Part shown: positions 35,547-44,450 of the stretch, one piece after another
How the letters are laid out: every line of letters starts with the position of its first letter
Numbering within the stretch: position 1 is the first letter of the stretch
DNA from: Nostoc sp. 106C
GTDB lineage: Bacteria; Cyanobacteriota; Cyanobacteriia; Cyanobacteriales; Nostocaceae
Assembly: GCF_002154725.1 (NCBI RefSeq)
Contig: NZ_MTAW01000121.1
Location: 54,165-118,164 of the forward strand
Length of the DNA: 64,000 nucleotides
Direction of reading: 5' to 3'
Made by a program: the position numbers and the translations under genes
Notes under the pieces: generated by a model
What the model saw: the letters and a program-made list of their open reading frames with translations, nothing else
What the model was told of the DNA's origin: nothing
The model's database searches: none

Positions 35547-36229
35547 AAATCTGTCTCCTGAATTCAAGTTCAAATTTTCTGATTATTAATTTCACCGATT
35601 GTCTATTAAGCCAATATGTCACTCGAGCAACTAATAGAGACGGCAATAAAGTTCCATTAAAAATACAAAGTTTATTAAAGGTGGATTGCTGTTGATTTTA
35701 ATGTCAAGCTAAAAACATTCTTGCATGAAAAATGATTAAAGTTTCTCAAGAGATAAATTTTTTTTTCCAAATCTAACTTTTGATAGAGGAGTTTTTATGA
35801 CCGACTGCGTGGGTTAAAATCGCTTAAATTAAGGTAAGTCACCTCACTGCGACGCCACCCTACGATCAAAACTGCCAGCAGTGCCGCATCCCTTCTCCCC
35901 AATGTTGAGTCATCTTGAATACAATCATTCCAAAGCACAGAGGTTTGCTGTTCGCTACACCTAATGAGGCGCAGAAATACCGCGCTCGCTCACAGACGGA
36001 ACCAAGGAAGCACCACTAAAACCATACACAAGTTAATAAGTATTATTTAAAACATTGGGTTTTCTACTCCAAGAGCCACCCCAGCCTACGAGGCACGACC
36101 TCGCAAGGAAGTTGAGCAGCGTTGGCTACTGAAACCTTTACCATAAGCGATGAAGAGCCAAAACTTTATCGCCATTTCTTAAAAGATTTTCTTACACTCT
36201 GCTGGAGCGATGCTCTACTTTTCTGTTTA
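35547..36229. other. Gene-poor gap with decayed mobile DNA
   Basis: This 680-bp gap holds the integrase remnant at 35799-35933 and, near 36060-36160, a GC-richer stretch with a coding-like frame (EARPRKEVEQRWLLKPLP) that may be another transposase scrap. I see no intact gene. Confidence 0.5.
35799..35933 (-). pseudogene. Tyrosine recombinase (integrase) fragment
   Basis: One - strand frame reads CIQDDSTLGRRDAALLAVL followed by RRSEVTYLNLSDFNP. This matches the catalytic core segment around the first Arg of phage-type integrases (LRRSEV box). Upstream and downstream parts are missing or scrambled, so it is a relic of about 45 codons. Confidence 0.65.
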
Positions 36230-36630
36230 TATAGAACCCATTTGAGATCTCAGGAAGTGGCTGCAAGCCGCTTAAGCATTAACCTAACAAAGCAGAGGTT
36301 AATCTTAGTTGTGGCATGAGATAGAGTTCGCTCAAAGTTCTTGACTATACTTTTGCAACGCTCCATCCAAGCATTTGATCGTTCTATCACCCATCGAGCC
36401 ACCGCTGGCACAAATCCAGATTTTCCTTGGGCTGCCTTCTCTTGTTTCGAGGGCTTTGTTGAAAGCTCAAACCTGATTTTTGTCATGAGCTGAGGATAAA
36501 CCTTCTCCAATGCTTCAATTAAATAGTCAATGTGATAACCGTGGTCTAGGAGGATAGTAATCTTGGGAAGATTAACAGGTTTTGATTTGAAATAATCGAT
36601 GTTGAGCATCAACATTTCAATCAATCCCGC
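36230..36630 (-). mobile_element. 3' end remnant of an IS5-like element with transposase C-terminus
   Basis: The - strand frame 36624-36250 encodes the last 124 residues of an IS5-family DDE transposase: ITILLDHGYHIDYL, ARWVIERSNAWMERC (the catalytic Glu region) and SHATTKINLCFVRLMLKRL. It is followed by the element end matching that at 32150. The N-terminal half is absent. Together with the 5' piece at 32150 these may be the two ends of one element separated by rearrangement, or two different copies. Confidence 0.8.
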
Positions 36631-36737
36631 ATCATCTTAGAGCGATCGCCATTAATTATCGATACACTAAAGTTCCGGTGAAGTTCCGGTAAAATTACTT
36701 TTATGGTAGAGTTTGCATAGAATTTACATAGTAGCCT

Positions 36738-39700
36738 ATGAACTTTGAGGAAGCGCTAGAAGTTGCTGATGAGGCTGTGTTCGTCAAGGTGGGAAGACGG
36801 CTGAGTCAAGTAGAAATTTCTATCCTCAAAGGCTCTTGGAAACATCAACCATACGAACAAATTGCTTCAGCAGCTTGCTACTCAGTGGCATATATAAAGC
36901 AACATGTTGGCCCCGAACTTTGGAAACTGCTGAGTGAAGCACTAGACGAGAAAGTTACTAAGAAAAACTTCCAATCTGCTCTAGAGCGCCGATGGCGCAA
37001 ATCTTGGAAGGCAAACACAGCAGGGGAAACTCTGGAGAATTCCATTCACAATCTCAAATCCGAAATTCAAAATCGAGCAGACTGGGGAGAAGCGATTGAT
37101 GTCTCTGTGTTTTATGGACGTACAGCAGAACTCAACACACTCAACCAATGGGTGAGTGAAGAACGTTGCCGATTAGTAGCGCTGTTGGGAATGGGGGGAA
37201 TTGGCAAAACCTCTCTGGCTGCTAAACTAGCTCAACAAGTTGAGGGACAGTTTGATTTCTTGATTTGGCGATCGCTCTACAATGCCCCACCTCTTTCTGA
37301 CCTATTAGCTAACTTAATTCACTTTTTGTCCGCAGGTCAGGTTTTAGCAACCGATTGCCCAAACAGCATAGACGGCAGAATCTCGAAACTAATTGAATAT
37401 TTGCGTCAATATCGTTGTCTTATCATATTCGATAATGCTGAAACGATTTTACAAAGTGGCACTATTGTAGGAACCTATCGAGAAGGTTGTGAAGAATATG
37501 CTCAACTTATCAAACAAATTGGAGAAGTTACCCATATTAGTTGCCTTGTGCTAACTTCACGGGAAAAACCGCAAGACTTAGCCCTTCTGGAAGGAAAAGC
37601 ACTACCAGTTCGCTCATTACAACTTACTGGTTTAGATGTAGTGGACGGGCAAAAAATCTTTGAAATTAAAGGGTTATGTGGCTCTGAGACAGAATTAAAA
37701 GCAGTAGTTGAGCTATATCAAGGTAACGCCTTGGCTTTAAAGATAGTTGCCACGACAATTTTAGATGTTTTTAATGGCAATATTTCTTATTTTTTAAACA
37801 AAAAAACTTCTGTTTTTGGTAGTATACGCGAAATTTTAGATCAACAATTTTCGCGGTTGTCAGATTTAGAAAAAAATCTCATGTACTGGTTAGCAGTTAA
37901 TCGGCAGCCAGTTTCATTAACAGAATTGCAGAGTGATATCGTATCACTGCTACTCCCACAACAATTATTAGAAGCTCTGGAGTCTTTGGTAAGACGATCC
38001 CTGGTTGAGAAAAGCTCTAATTTATTTACTTTACAAGCTGTAGTTATGGAATACATAACTAATGAATTTGTCCAAAATATTTGGACAGAAATTAAAACTC
38101 AAAACCTAGATTTATTCAGAAGTCATACTTTAATAAAAGCGACGGTAAAAGACTATATTAGAGATATTCAGATTCGTTTGATACTCAAACCAGTTATAGA
38201 TGGACTATTAACTATATTTAGAAATCGGCAAGTTTTAGAAAACCAACTAAATAAAATTTTAGTAAAGCTGCAAAAAACATTCTCAGAAGAACAAAATTAT
38301 GCAGCCGGAAACATTCTCAATATGCTTTGTTATCTGGGAACAAATCTGAGTAACTATGATTTTTCGCATTTGGCTGTTAGGCAAGCAGATCTACGATATG
38401 TAAATTTACACAATGTGAATTTTAACCACGCTCATCTAGCTCAGTCTTTATTTGCAGAAACTTTTGGTGGGGTTTTGTCATTAGCATTTAGCCCCAATGG
38501 AAAATTTTTAGCTATTGGAGATATGAATAGTGAGATTCGCTTGTATCAAGTTGGTGATTGGAAACAGCTAAAAATCCTGAGAGGTCATACTGATTGGGTA
38601 TCAGCACTTGCCTTTAATCATGACAGTACTATCCTTGCTAGTGGCAGTGAAGACCAAAAAATCAAGCTTTGGCATGTCACAACTGGTCAATGTCTCAATA
38701 CCTTGCAGGGACATGAACAGGGAATTTGGTCACTCGTCTTTACTTCCGATAAGAAAGTATTGGTCAGTAGCAGTGATGACAAGACCGTAAAAATATGGGA
38801 TGTGCATATTGGTCACTGCTGCAAAACTTTGCTAGGACATCAAAATATGGTCAGGGCAGTAGTTTTGAGTCCTGACAACAAAGTATTAATTAGCGGTAGT
38901 GTGGATAAAACACTGAAGCTGTGGGATGTTAGCACTGGTAAATGTTTAAAAACTTTGCCAGAACATAATGAAGGGATTTGGTCAGTTGCCATCACTCCAA
39001 ATGGAAAGAGACTTGCTAGTGGTTGTGGCGATGGAGCAATCAAGATATGGGATATTAAAACTGGTGAATGTCTGATGACCTTGCAGAGACACTCTGACTG
39101 GGTGATGTCACTTGCATTCAGCCCAGATGGACAAACCCTGGTAAGTGGTAGTTGGGATCAGAAAGTGAAGCTGTGGAATGTCAGTAGTGGTGAGTGCCTG
39201 AAAACTTTGCTAGGACACAATAGCATGATCCGAGCAGTTATGTTTAGTCCTGACGATCAAATCTTGGCAAGTGGCAGTAATGACCAAACTTTGAAACTGT
39301 GGGAAGTTGCTACTGGTCAATGTTTAAAAACTATGCAAGGATATGGTAATGGCATCTGGTCAATTGCCCTCAGTCCTGACGGTCAAATGCTGGCTAGTAG
39401 TAGCGATAAAACGGTGAAATTGTGGGACATTAACACTGGTGAATGCTTCGCAACACTCATCGGACATAGTAATGAAGTCAAGTCAGTGGCATGGAGTCCT
39501 GATGGTGGTATTGTCGCCAGTGGCAGTGAAGACAAAACAATCAAGATATGGGATATTAAAACTTGTAAATGTCGGCAAACTTTGCAAGGACACTCGAATT
39601 GGATTTGGGCAATTGCTTTTAGTCCCGATGGTCGTACTTTGGCTAGTGGTAGTCATGACCACACAGTGAAATTATGGGATGTCCAGACTGGTCAATGCTT

Positions 39701-40346
39701 GAAAACTTTACATGAACAAAACCACGGAGTTTTGTCAGTAACCTTCAGCCCTGATGGTCTAACTTTAGCTAGTGGTGGTCATGACCATACAGTAAAGATA
39801 TGGGAAATCAATACTGGTAAATGTCTGCAAACTTTGCCAGGACATAGAGGTTGGGTGTGGTCAATTGCCTTTAGCCCCGATGGACAAATCCTGAGTAGTG
39901 GCAGTGGAGATCATGTAGTCAAGTTATGGGAAGTCAAGACTGGTAAATGCTTGAAAAGTTTGCCAGGGCATACAGGCTGGGTGCGATCGCTTGCCTTTAG
40001 TCCAGATGGTAAAATTCTCAGCAGTGGTAGTATGGATCAAACTGTGAAGTTATGGGATGTGAACACTGGTGAATGCCTCAAAACTTTACAGCAACCAACT
40101 CAAGCCGTTTTATCAGTTACCTTTAGTCCTGAGGGGCATACTCTTATCAGCAGCGGTGAAGATGAGACGCTGAAGATTTGGAATATCTTGACAGGTGAAT
40201 GTATTAGAAGTTTGAGAAGTAAAAGACTTTACGAGGGGATGAAGATCGCCGGAGTTACTGGGTTAACTGAAGCGACGCTTAGTACTCTTAAAACTCTAGG
40301 GGCGATTGAAACTGAGTTGCACATCAGTAACAATGGGCGAGTGTAA
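36738..40346 (+). CDS. NB-ARC-like STAND NTPase with 14 WD40 repeats (N-terminal vMAP-type domain)
   Basis: The protein has 1202 residues. Residues 1-90 (MNFEEALEVADEAVFVKVGR to ALERRW) form a small helical N-terminal domain of the type seen in front of cyanobacterial STAND proteins. [17 protein letters not shown] starts the NTPase; the P-loop is GMGGIGKT (151-158), Walker B CLIIFDNAE (Asp232) and sensor VLTSREKP. After a pentapeptide-like stretch (LRYVNLHNVNFNHAHL), 14 WD40 repeats run from about 580 to 1170, enough for two seven-bladed propellers. A short tail (YEGMKIAGVTGLTEATLSTL) closes it. No effector domain is seen. The architecture is close to that of the 50781 gene, so they are paralogs with different N-terminal heads. 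It probably senses a ligand or protein and oligomerises; its exact role is unknown. Confidence 0.85.
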   Translation: MNFEEALEVADEAVFVKVGRRLSQVEISILKGSWKHQPYEQIASAACYSVAYIKQHVGPELWKLLSEALDEKVTKKNFQSALERRWRKSWKANTAGETLENSIHNLKSEIQNRADWGEAIDVSVFYGRTAELNTLNQWVSEERCRLVALLGMGGIGKTSLAAKLAQQVEGQFDFLIWRSLYNAPPLSDLLANLIHFLSAGQVLATDCPNSIDGRISKLIEYLRQYRCLIIFDNAETILQSGTIVGTYREGCEEYAQLIKQIGEVTHISCLVLTSREKPQDLALLEGKALPVRSLQLTGLDVVDGQKIFEIKGLCGSETELKAVVELYQGNALALKIVATTILDVFNGNISYFLNKKTSVFGSIREILDQQFSRLSDLEKNLMYWLAVNRQPVSLTELQSDIVSLLLPQQLLEALESLVRRSLVEKSSNLFTLQAVVMEYITNEFVQNIWTEIKTQNLDLFRSHTLIKATVKDYIRDIQIRLILKPVIDGLLTIFRNRQVLENQLNKILVKLQKTFSEEQNYAAGNILNMLCYLGTNLSNYDFSHLAVRQADLRYVNLHNVNFNHAHLAQSLFAETFGGVLSLAFSPNGKFLAIGDMNSEIRLYQVGDWKQLKILRGHTDWVSALAFNHDSTILASGSEDQKIKLWHVTTGQCLNTLQGHEQGIWSLVFTSDKKVLVSSSDDKTVKIWDVHIGHCCKTLLGHQNMVRAVVLSPDNKVLISGSVDKTLKLWDVSTGKCLKTLPEHNEGIWSVAITPNGKRLASGCGDGAIKIWDIKTGECLMTLQRHSDWVMSLAFSPDGQTLVSGSWDQKVKLWNVSSGECLKTLLGHNSMIRAVMFSPDDQILASGSNDQTLKLWEVATGQCLKTMQGYGNGIWSIALSPDGQMLASSSDKTVKLWDINTGECFATLIGHSNEVKSVAWSPDGGIVASGSEDKTIKIWDIKTCKCRQTLQGHSNWIWAIAFSPDGRTLASGSHDHTVKLWDVQTGQCLKTLHEQNHGVLSVTFSPDGLTLASGGHDHTVKIWEINTGKCLQTLPGHRGWVWSIAFSPDGQILSSGSGDHVVKLWEVKTGKCLKSLPGHTGWVRSLAFSPDGKILSSGSMDQTVKLWDVNTGECLKTLQQPTQAVLSVTFSPEGHTLISSGEDETLKIWNILTGECIRSLRSKRLYEGMKIAGVTGLTEATLSTLKTLGAIETELHISNNGRV

Positions 40347-40502
40347 AAAACTATTGTCCAAATCTGTAGGGTGGGCATTGCTCTCAAGTAAAATTTAATA
40401 CATTGGATAATTCGTGATCGCTTGGAAAAGATAGAGAGTTATAACTGGCTCATTTTTGCGAAAACATACGATTATGGGCAAGGTGATCGCGTTTACTCCA
40501 AC

Positions 40503-43500
40503 TTACTTGTTGGGATTGACAGCAGTTGGTTGTATATTGTCACAAACCATGCGATCGCTATTTTTTTCATCAAGGTTTGTGAGATAATCACGCATTCTAT
40601 TGCAACTTTTTGCAAGTAAATTGTCAAAGCTTCCCAACTGGAAAAACTTCGCACTGCCATTACTTCCAATGACAACTAGTGTACTGCCATCAGGGCTAAA
40701 ACTCATGCTGGTTATACACTTATCTGTCTGAGTGTTGCATTCATTACCTGGAAATTCCGTCAGCAACTTTTTGCCTTGCAAGTCCCACAACTTAACGATA
40801 TTTTTACTAGCTTTACTAACACTAGCTAGCAAACTGCCATCATGGTTCAATGCTATGATTTCCGATTGTTCTCGTTTTAGTTGCCCTGGCAATATATTCT
40901 GTATTTCCCCCGACATATTCCGCCAAGAAACAGTGGCGGGTGTTTCGTCAGTGGATTTATCTTCTGTGATTACTTTTGGCTCATCACTTTGTTGAAATTG
41001 GATGCCGTGTACTGTAATACCATAGGGAATTTCTAATAAAGACTTTTTCTCAAACTCTAATTTTTCACCATTCAATCTCCATAACTTAGCTATGTAAGTA
41101 TCAGATCCATCAGCATCTTTGCTATCAGAACCTAGGGTAGCAAGACGTTGACTATCAGGACTAAAAACGACACTCACAACATTTTTTGAGTGTGCTTTGA
41201 TTAGTTCTAATTCTTTGCCATTGTGGCTGAACAAGCTAACATTACCATTATCACTTCCAGTAGCAATAATATTACTATTAGGACTAAAACTGATACTTGT
41301 GACTTTGCCTGAAGTGACTGGGAATGCTGATAATTGCTTACCATTTGAGTCGAACAAGCGGATGGTCATCCCACTATCACCTACAGTAGCAACAGTTTTA
41401 CGATCGGGACTAACACTGATATTCTGAATACCGTTTTGCAGAAATTGATATTGCTTTGATTCTTCTGGTTGTGGTAGATTTACATCCCACAAGCGGACAG
41501 TTCCATCCTCACTTAGAGTAGCCAAATATTTGCTGTCTTGGCTAAAAATCATACTTTGAATTGTACCGGAGGGTAATCTCATTTCATTAAAATTGGTTAA
41601 TGCTGTGTCAACAAGAGATGATAGATTATAAATGCGAACAGTGTTGTCATCAGCAAAAGCTACTAGCTTACCATCAGAACTAAAACTGGCTATTTGAGCT
41701 TTATCAAGATAATCTTTATCGATAGTTGAAGGTTGAACTTTTTCCAGGTTCCTGCCGTTCCACTTCCACATTTGGAGAGAGGCATTTCCAAATATTTCGG
41801 TCAATAGTATATAATTGCCATCAGGACTGGCAGAGATTCTTACTCCTTGAAGGGAAGCTGTTTTTATAGGTATTGATTGGTTGGATAAACCTAACCCCGA
41901 TATTATTATATTACCGTTATTTTCATCAGCACGAATTACACTGCCATCACTTTTAAAATCGAAATCATTATTTACGTTTGTCGATGGTCTTCCGCTGCGA
42001 CCTTGTAAATTCCACCACCGGATAGTTGTATCAGAGTCACCCTTATTCTCATATGCTTTAGTCATAAAGGACTGACCATTAGGACTAAAACTGAGTTTTT
42101 CAATTCTGTAACCCGCATAGAATTCCTTCCCCAACTTATTGCCGTTCCAGTCCCATAGACGGATAATACCTTGTGAGTCAACAGTAGCTATTTTGCTACC
42201 ATCAGGGCTAAAAAAGACGTTATCAGAAGAATCTCCTCCTTGAAATCTATGTCCTGCTAATTCTAAAACAGGTTGTCCTTTTGTTTTCATATCCCATATT
42301 TGAACTGTGCCATTATTGCTTTTGGTTGCTATCAATAATCTGCCATTTGGATGAAAAAACATACTCTGTACTTGCATCCCTTGCATTGGTTGCCATCGGT
42401 TGCGTTCTCTCATTCCATAGAAAACTTTTCGCAAGGTTTGTACTACTTGCTCCCGTAGCTGAGAGTCGGGTGGGAATGTTTGTAACAGAGGATAGCTAAA
42501 ATTTTTTCCTGCCTGTGCGCTACTAATTAGTGCATCTAGTTCTTGATTTGAGAGAAAAAGTGCTTCAGAAGCTTGTCTTGAAGTACTAATTTGTCCTATT
42601 TCTGCATCTCTCTGACGAATTAAAGCCCAGAGTGTCAACCCGCTTAAACCCAGCATAACTGCGATCACAATCCGCCACCGCCAACTTAGATTTCGCCGTT
42701 TTTGTAAAACGCTTTCTTGGACAAACTCTGCTTCTATCTGGTTAAACCAATTGTTATTAGCTTGTAGTACTTGATTTAATACATCAAGGTAAGGGTTACT
42801 ATTCCATAGAAACTGTATTGGTTTATCTCTCAGAGTTTTTTGCTGATTTTGTCTTTGCTGCCATTTACGAGTTAACCCAACGTTGACTTTATTAAATAGT
42901 TTTTCAGGAACGTAGAGTATGCGATCTAGCCAATCAATAACATTGTCTGTTTTTGTTTGCCAACCCAATGGTGGTAACTTGTTTGTGACAGTTTCCCATT
43001 CCTTAGCCGCAGGTGTTAGCCGACGTTGTAAGATTATGTTTTCTTCCTCTTCTTTTTTCCATGCCAGTAATTTATCCCACCCCATAACTAAAGCATCATG
43101 GGCTGGCTCTACATAAGGTTCGCCCTCAGAATTAGAACCTTCAACAATTAAGCGAGCTTCAGAAAAGTGTTTGATGGCTGTTTGTACACGGACATTTTCT
43201 TCTTTATCGGGATATTCCAGTTCCCATTTAGGTACTTGTCGCCGTGCTAACTCACCTCCCTGCAATGCAATCATTCGTAGCATTACCCGACGTATCGTAT
43301 TTTGATAAGCGGTGTCTTTTGCAACTAACTGTTCATATTCCTGGTTAGCACGTTTGGTTAAAGAACCAACGACTCTTCCCAACTCTTCATAATCTTTTTC
43401 TGTTAATGCGCGGTTATCTCTTCGCTCCTCCAAATATTTTAGGTACAGTTCACTGAGAGTAAAAGAAAGTAGAGGTAAAGCCCCCGGCATTTGTACAACT

Positions 43501-44249
43501 TCGTTAATTAATTTATCTACCAAGTTGGGAGGATCAAAATATACCACTTTTTCTGATGCTGGTTTTTCAATGGCTTCCCGCAGTTCATCCTGAGTCATTG
43601 GTGGGACTACAAAGCGAGTATCATTATTCCAAAAATCTTTGAGTTCAGAGTTTTGAAACTGCGCTTCAAAGTCGAGTCGTAAGGTGATAACTACATGGAT
43701 GTTGTTAGGATATTTAGCGATCGCATTTTTAATTAAATTCTGAAATTGCTCTCGTTCTTCATCACTTTTGCACAAAGTGATTAACTCTTCATATTGATCA
43801 ACCGCCAGCAATATTTTTGTCTGGGGATTAATCTGACTCCAATTTTTAACAATATTTGCTAAAGCTTGCTTGTCTTCCTCTAATTCGCTAACAGTAATTG
43901 TATTTGATATGGGCGAACACACCTGTGCTAACGCCTGCAAAGGAGTTTCTCCTGGACGTATAGGGTTTAAAATCTCAAATTTATCGTTATCAAATGGTAT
44001 TTGTCCTTGTTTAAAATCTGCAATTAACTGGTTGAGATTTTTGAGACTAGCACGTTGATTTAGAAATAACTGGACTTCATATTTATTCTGTGCTTGATAT
44101 TGTGGTTTGAGAGCTTCATGCTGCTTTTGCAGAATTTCAGCAAGTTTCCGAGCATCTGGAACTGCCGTTTCTAAAGGTGGAATATTGTTGTGATAATTAT
44201 TAACACCGATAATAATGGCAAAATTACGGTTAAATGTAGATTTAGGCAT
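40503..44249 (-). CDS. Caspase-remnant - nSTAND1-remnant - WD40 protein, module copy 2, gene B (probably inactive)
   Basis: ATG 44249 opens MPKSTFNRNFAIIIGVNNYH, the first caspase strand. After about 75 residues the chain jumps to ILNPIRPGETPLQALAQV, a segment that in the paralog at 18667 lies deep in the nSTAND1 domain. About 290 residues are therefore missing in frame, including the catalytic His and Cys and the Walker A motif. Walker B (LLAVDQYEEL), the rest of the STAND domain, a hydrophobic segment (IVIAVMLGLSGLTLWAL) and a divergent WD40 region to the C-terminus remain. No stop or frameshift follows, so a protein is probably made, but it cannot be a protease or bind ATP normally. It lies downstream of the intact caspase at 44451 on the same strand. 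Confidence 0.8.
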   Translation of the reverse strand: MPKSTFNRNFAIIIGVNNYHNNIPPLETAVPDARKLAEILQKQHEALKPQYQAQNKYEVQLFLNQRASLKNLNQLIADFKQGQIPFDNDKFEILNPIRPGETPLQALAQVCSPISNTITVSELEEDKQALANIVKNWSQINPQTKILLAVDQYEELITLCKSDEEREQFQNLIKNAIAKYPNNIHVVITLRLDFEAQFQNSELKDFWNNDTRFVVPPMTQDELREAIEKPASEKVVYFDPPNLVDKLINEVVQMPGALPLLSFTLSELYLKYLEERRDNRALTEKDYEELGRVVGSLTKRANQEYEQLVAKDTAYQNTIRRVMLRMIALQGGELARRQVPKWELEYPDKEENVRVQTAIKHFSEARLIVEGSNSEGEPYVEPAHDALVMGWDKLLAWKKEEEENIILQRRLTPAAKEWETVTNKLPPLGWQTKTDNVIDWLDRILYVPEKLFNKVNVGLTRKWQQRQNQQKTLRDKPIQFLWNSNPYLDVLNQVLQANNNWFNQIEAEFVQESVLQKRRNLSWRWRIVIAVMLGLSGLTLWALIRQRDAEIGQISTSRQASEALFLSNQELDALISSAQAGKNFSYPLLQTFPPDSQLREQVVQTLRKVFYGMRERNRWQPMQGMQVQSMFFHPNGRLLIATKSNNGTVQIWDMKTKGQPVLELAGHRFQGGDSSDNVFFSPDGSKIATVDSQGIIRLWDWNGNKLGKEFYAGYRIEKLSFSPNGQSFMTKAYENKGDSDTTIRWWNLQGRSGRPSTNVNNDFDFKSDGSVIRADENNGNIIISGLGLSNQSIPIKTASLQGVRISASPDGNYILLTEIFGNASLQMWKWNGRNLEKVQPSTIDKDYLDKAQIASFSSDGKLVAFADDNTVRIYNLSSLVDTALTNFNEMRLPSGTIQSMIFSQDSKYLATLSEDGTVRLWDVNLPQPEESKQYQFLQNGIQNISVSPDRKTVATVGDSGMTIRLFDSNGKQLSAFPVTSGKVTSISFSPNSNIIATGSDNGNVSLFSHNGKELELIKAHSKNVVSVVFSPDSQRLATLGSDSKDADGSDTYIAKLWRLNGEKLEFEKKSLLEIPYGITVHGIQFQQSDEPKVITEDKSTDETPATVSWRNMSGEIQNILPGQLKREQSEIIALNHDGSLLASVSKASKNIVKLWDLQGKKLLTEFPGNECNTQTDKCITSMSFSPDGSTLVVIGSNGSAKFFQLGSFDNLLAKSCNRMRDYLTNLDEKNSDRMVCDNIQPTAVNPNK

Positions 44250-44450
44250 GAGTCTGTCTCTCTTTGAGTTTGAATGTAAAGACAATTAAGGCAAATTTAG
44301 TTCTTGAGTAAGTACAATGCTAAAGTTATCTCTGCGCTATTACTCGGCTCACTTGCTTCCTAATCAAGAAGATGACACAAGAAAAAATGAGCAAACAATA
44401 CAAAGGCAAAAGTCAATTTCAATAATGCCTAATTTGTACCTTTTAATTAT

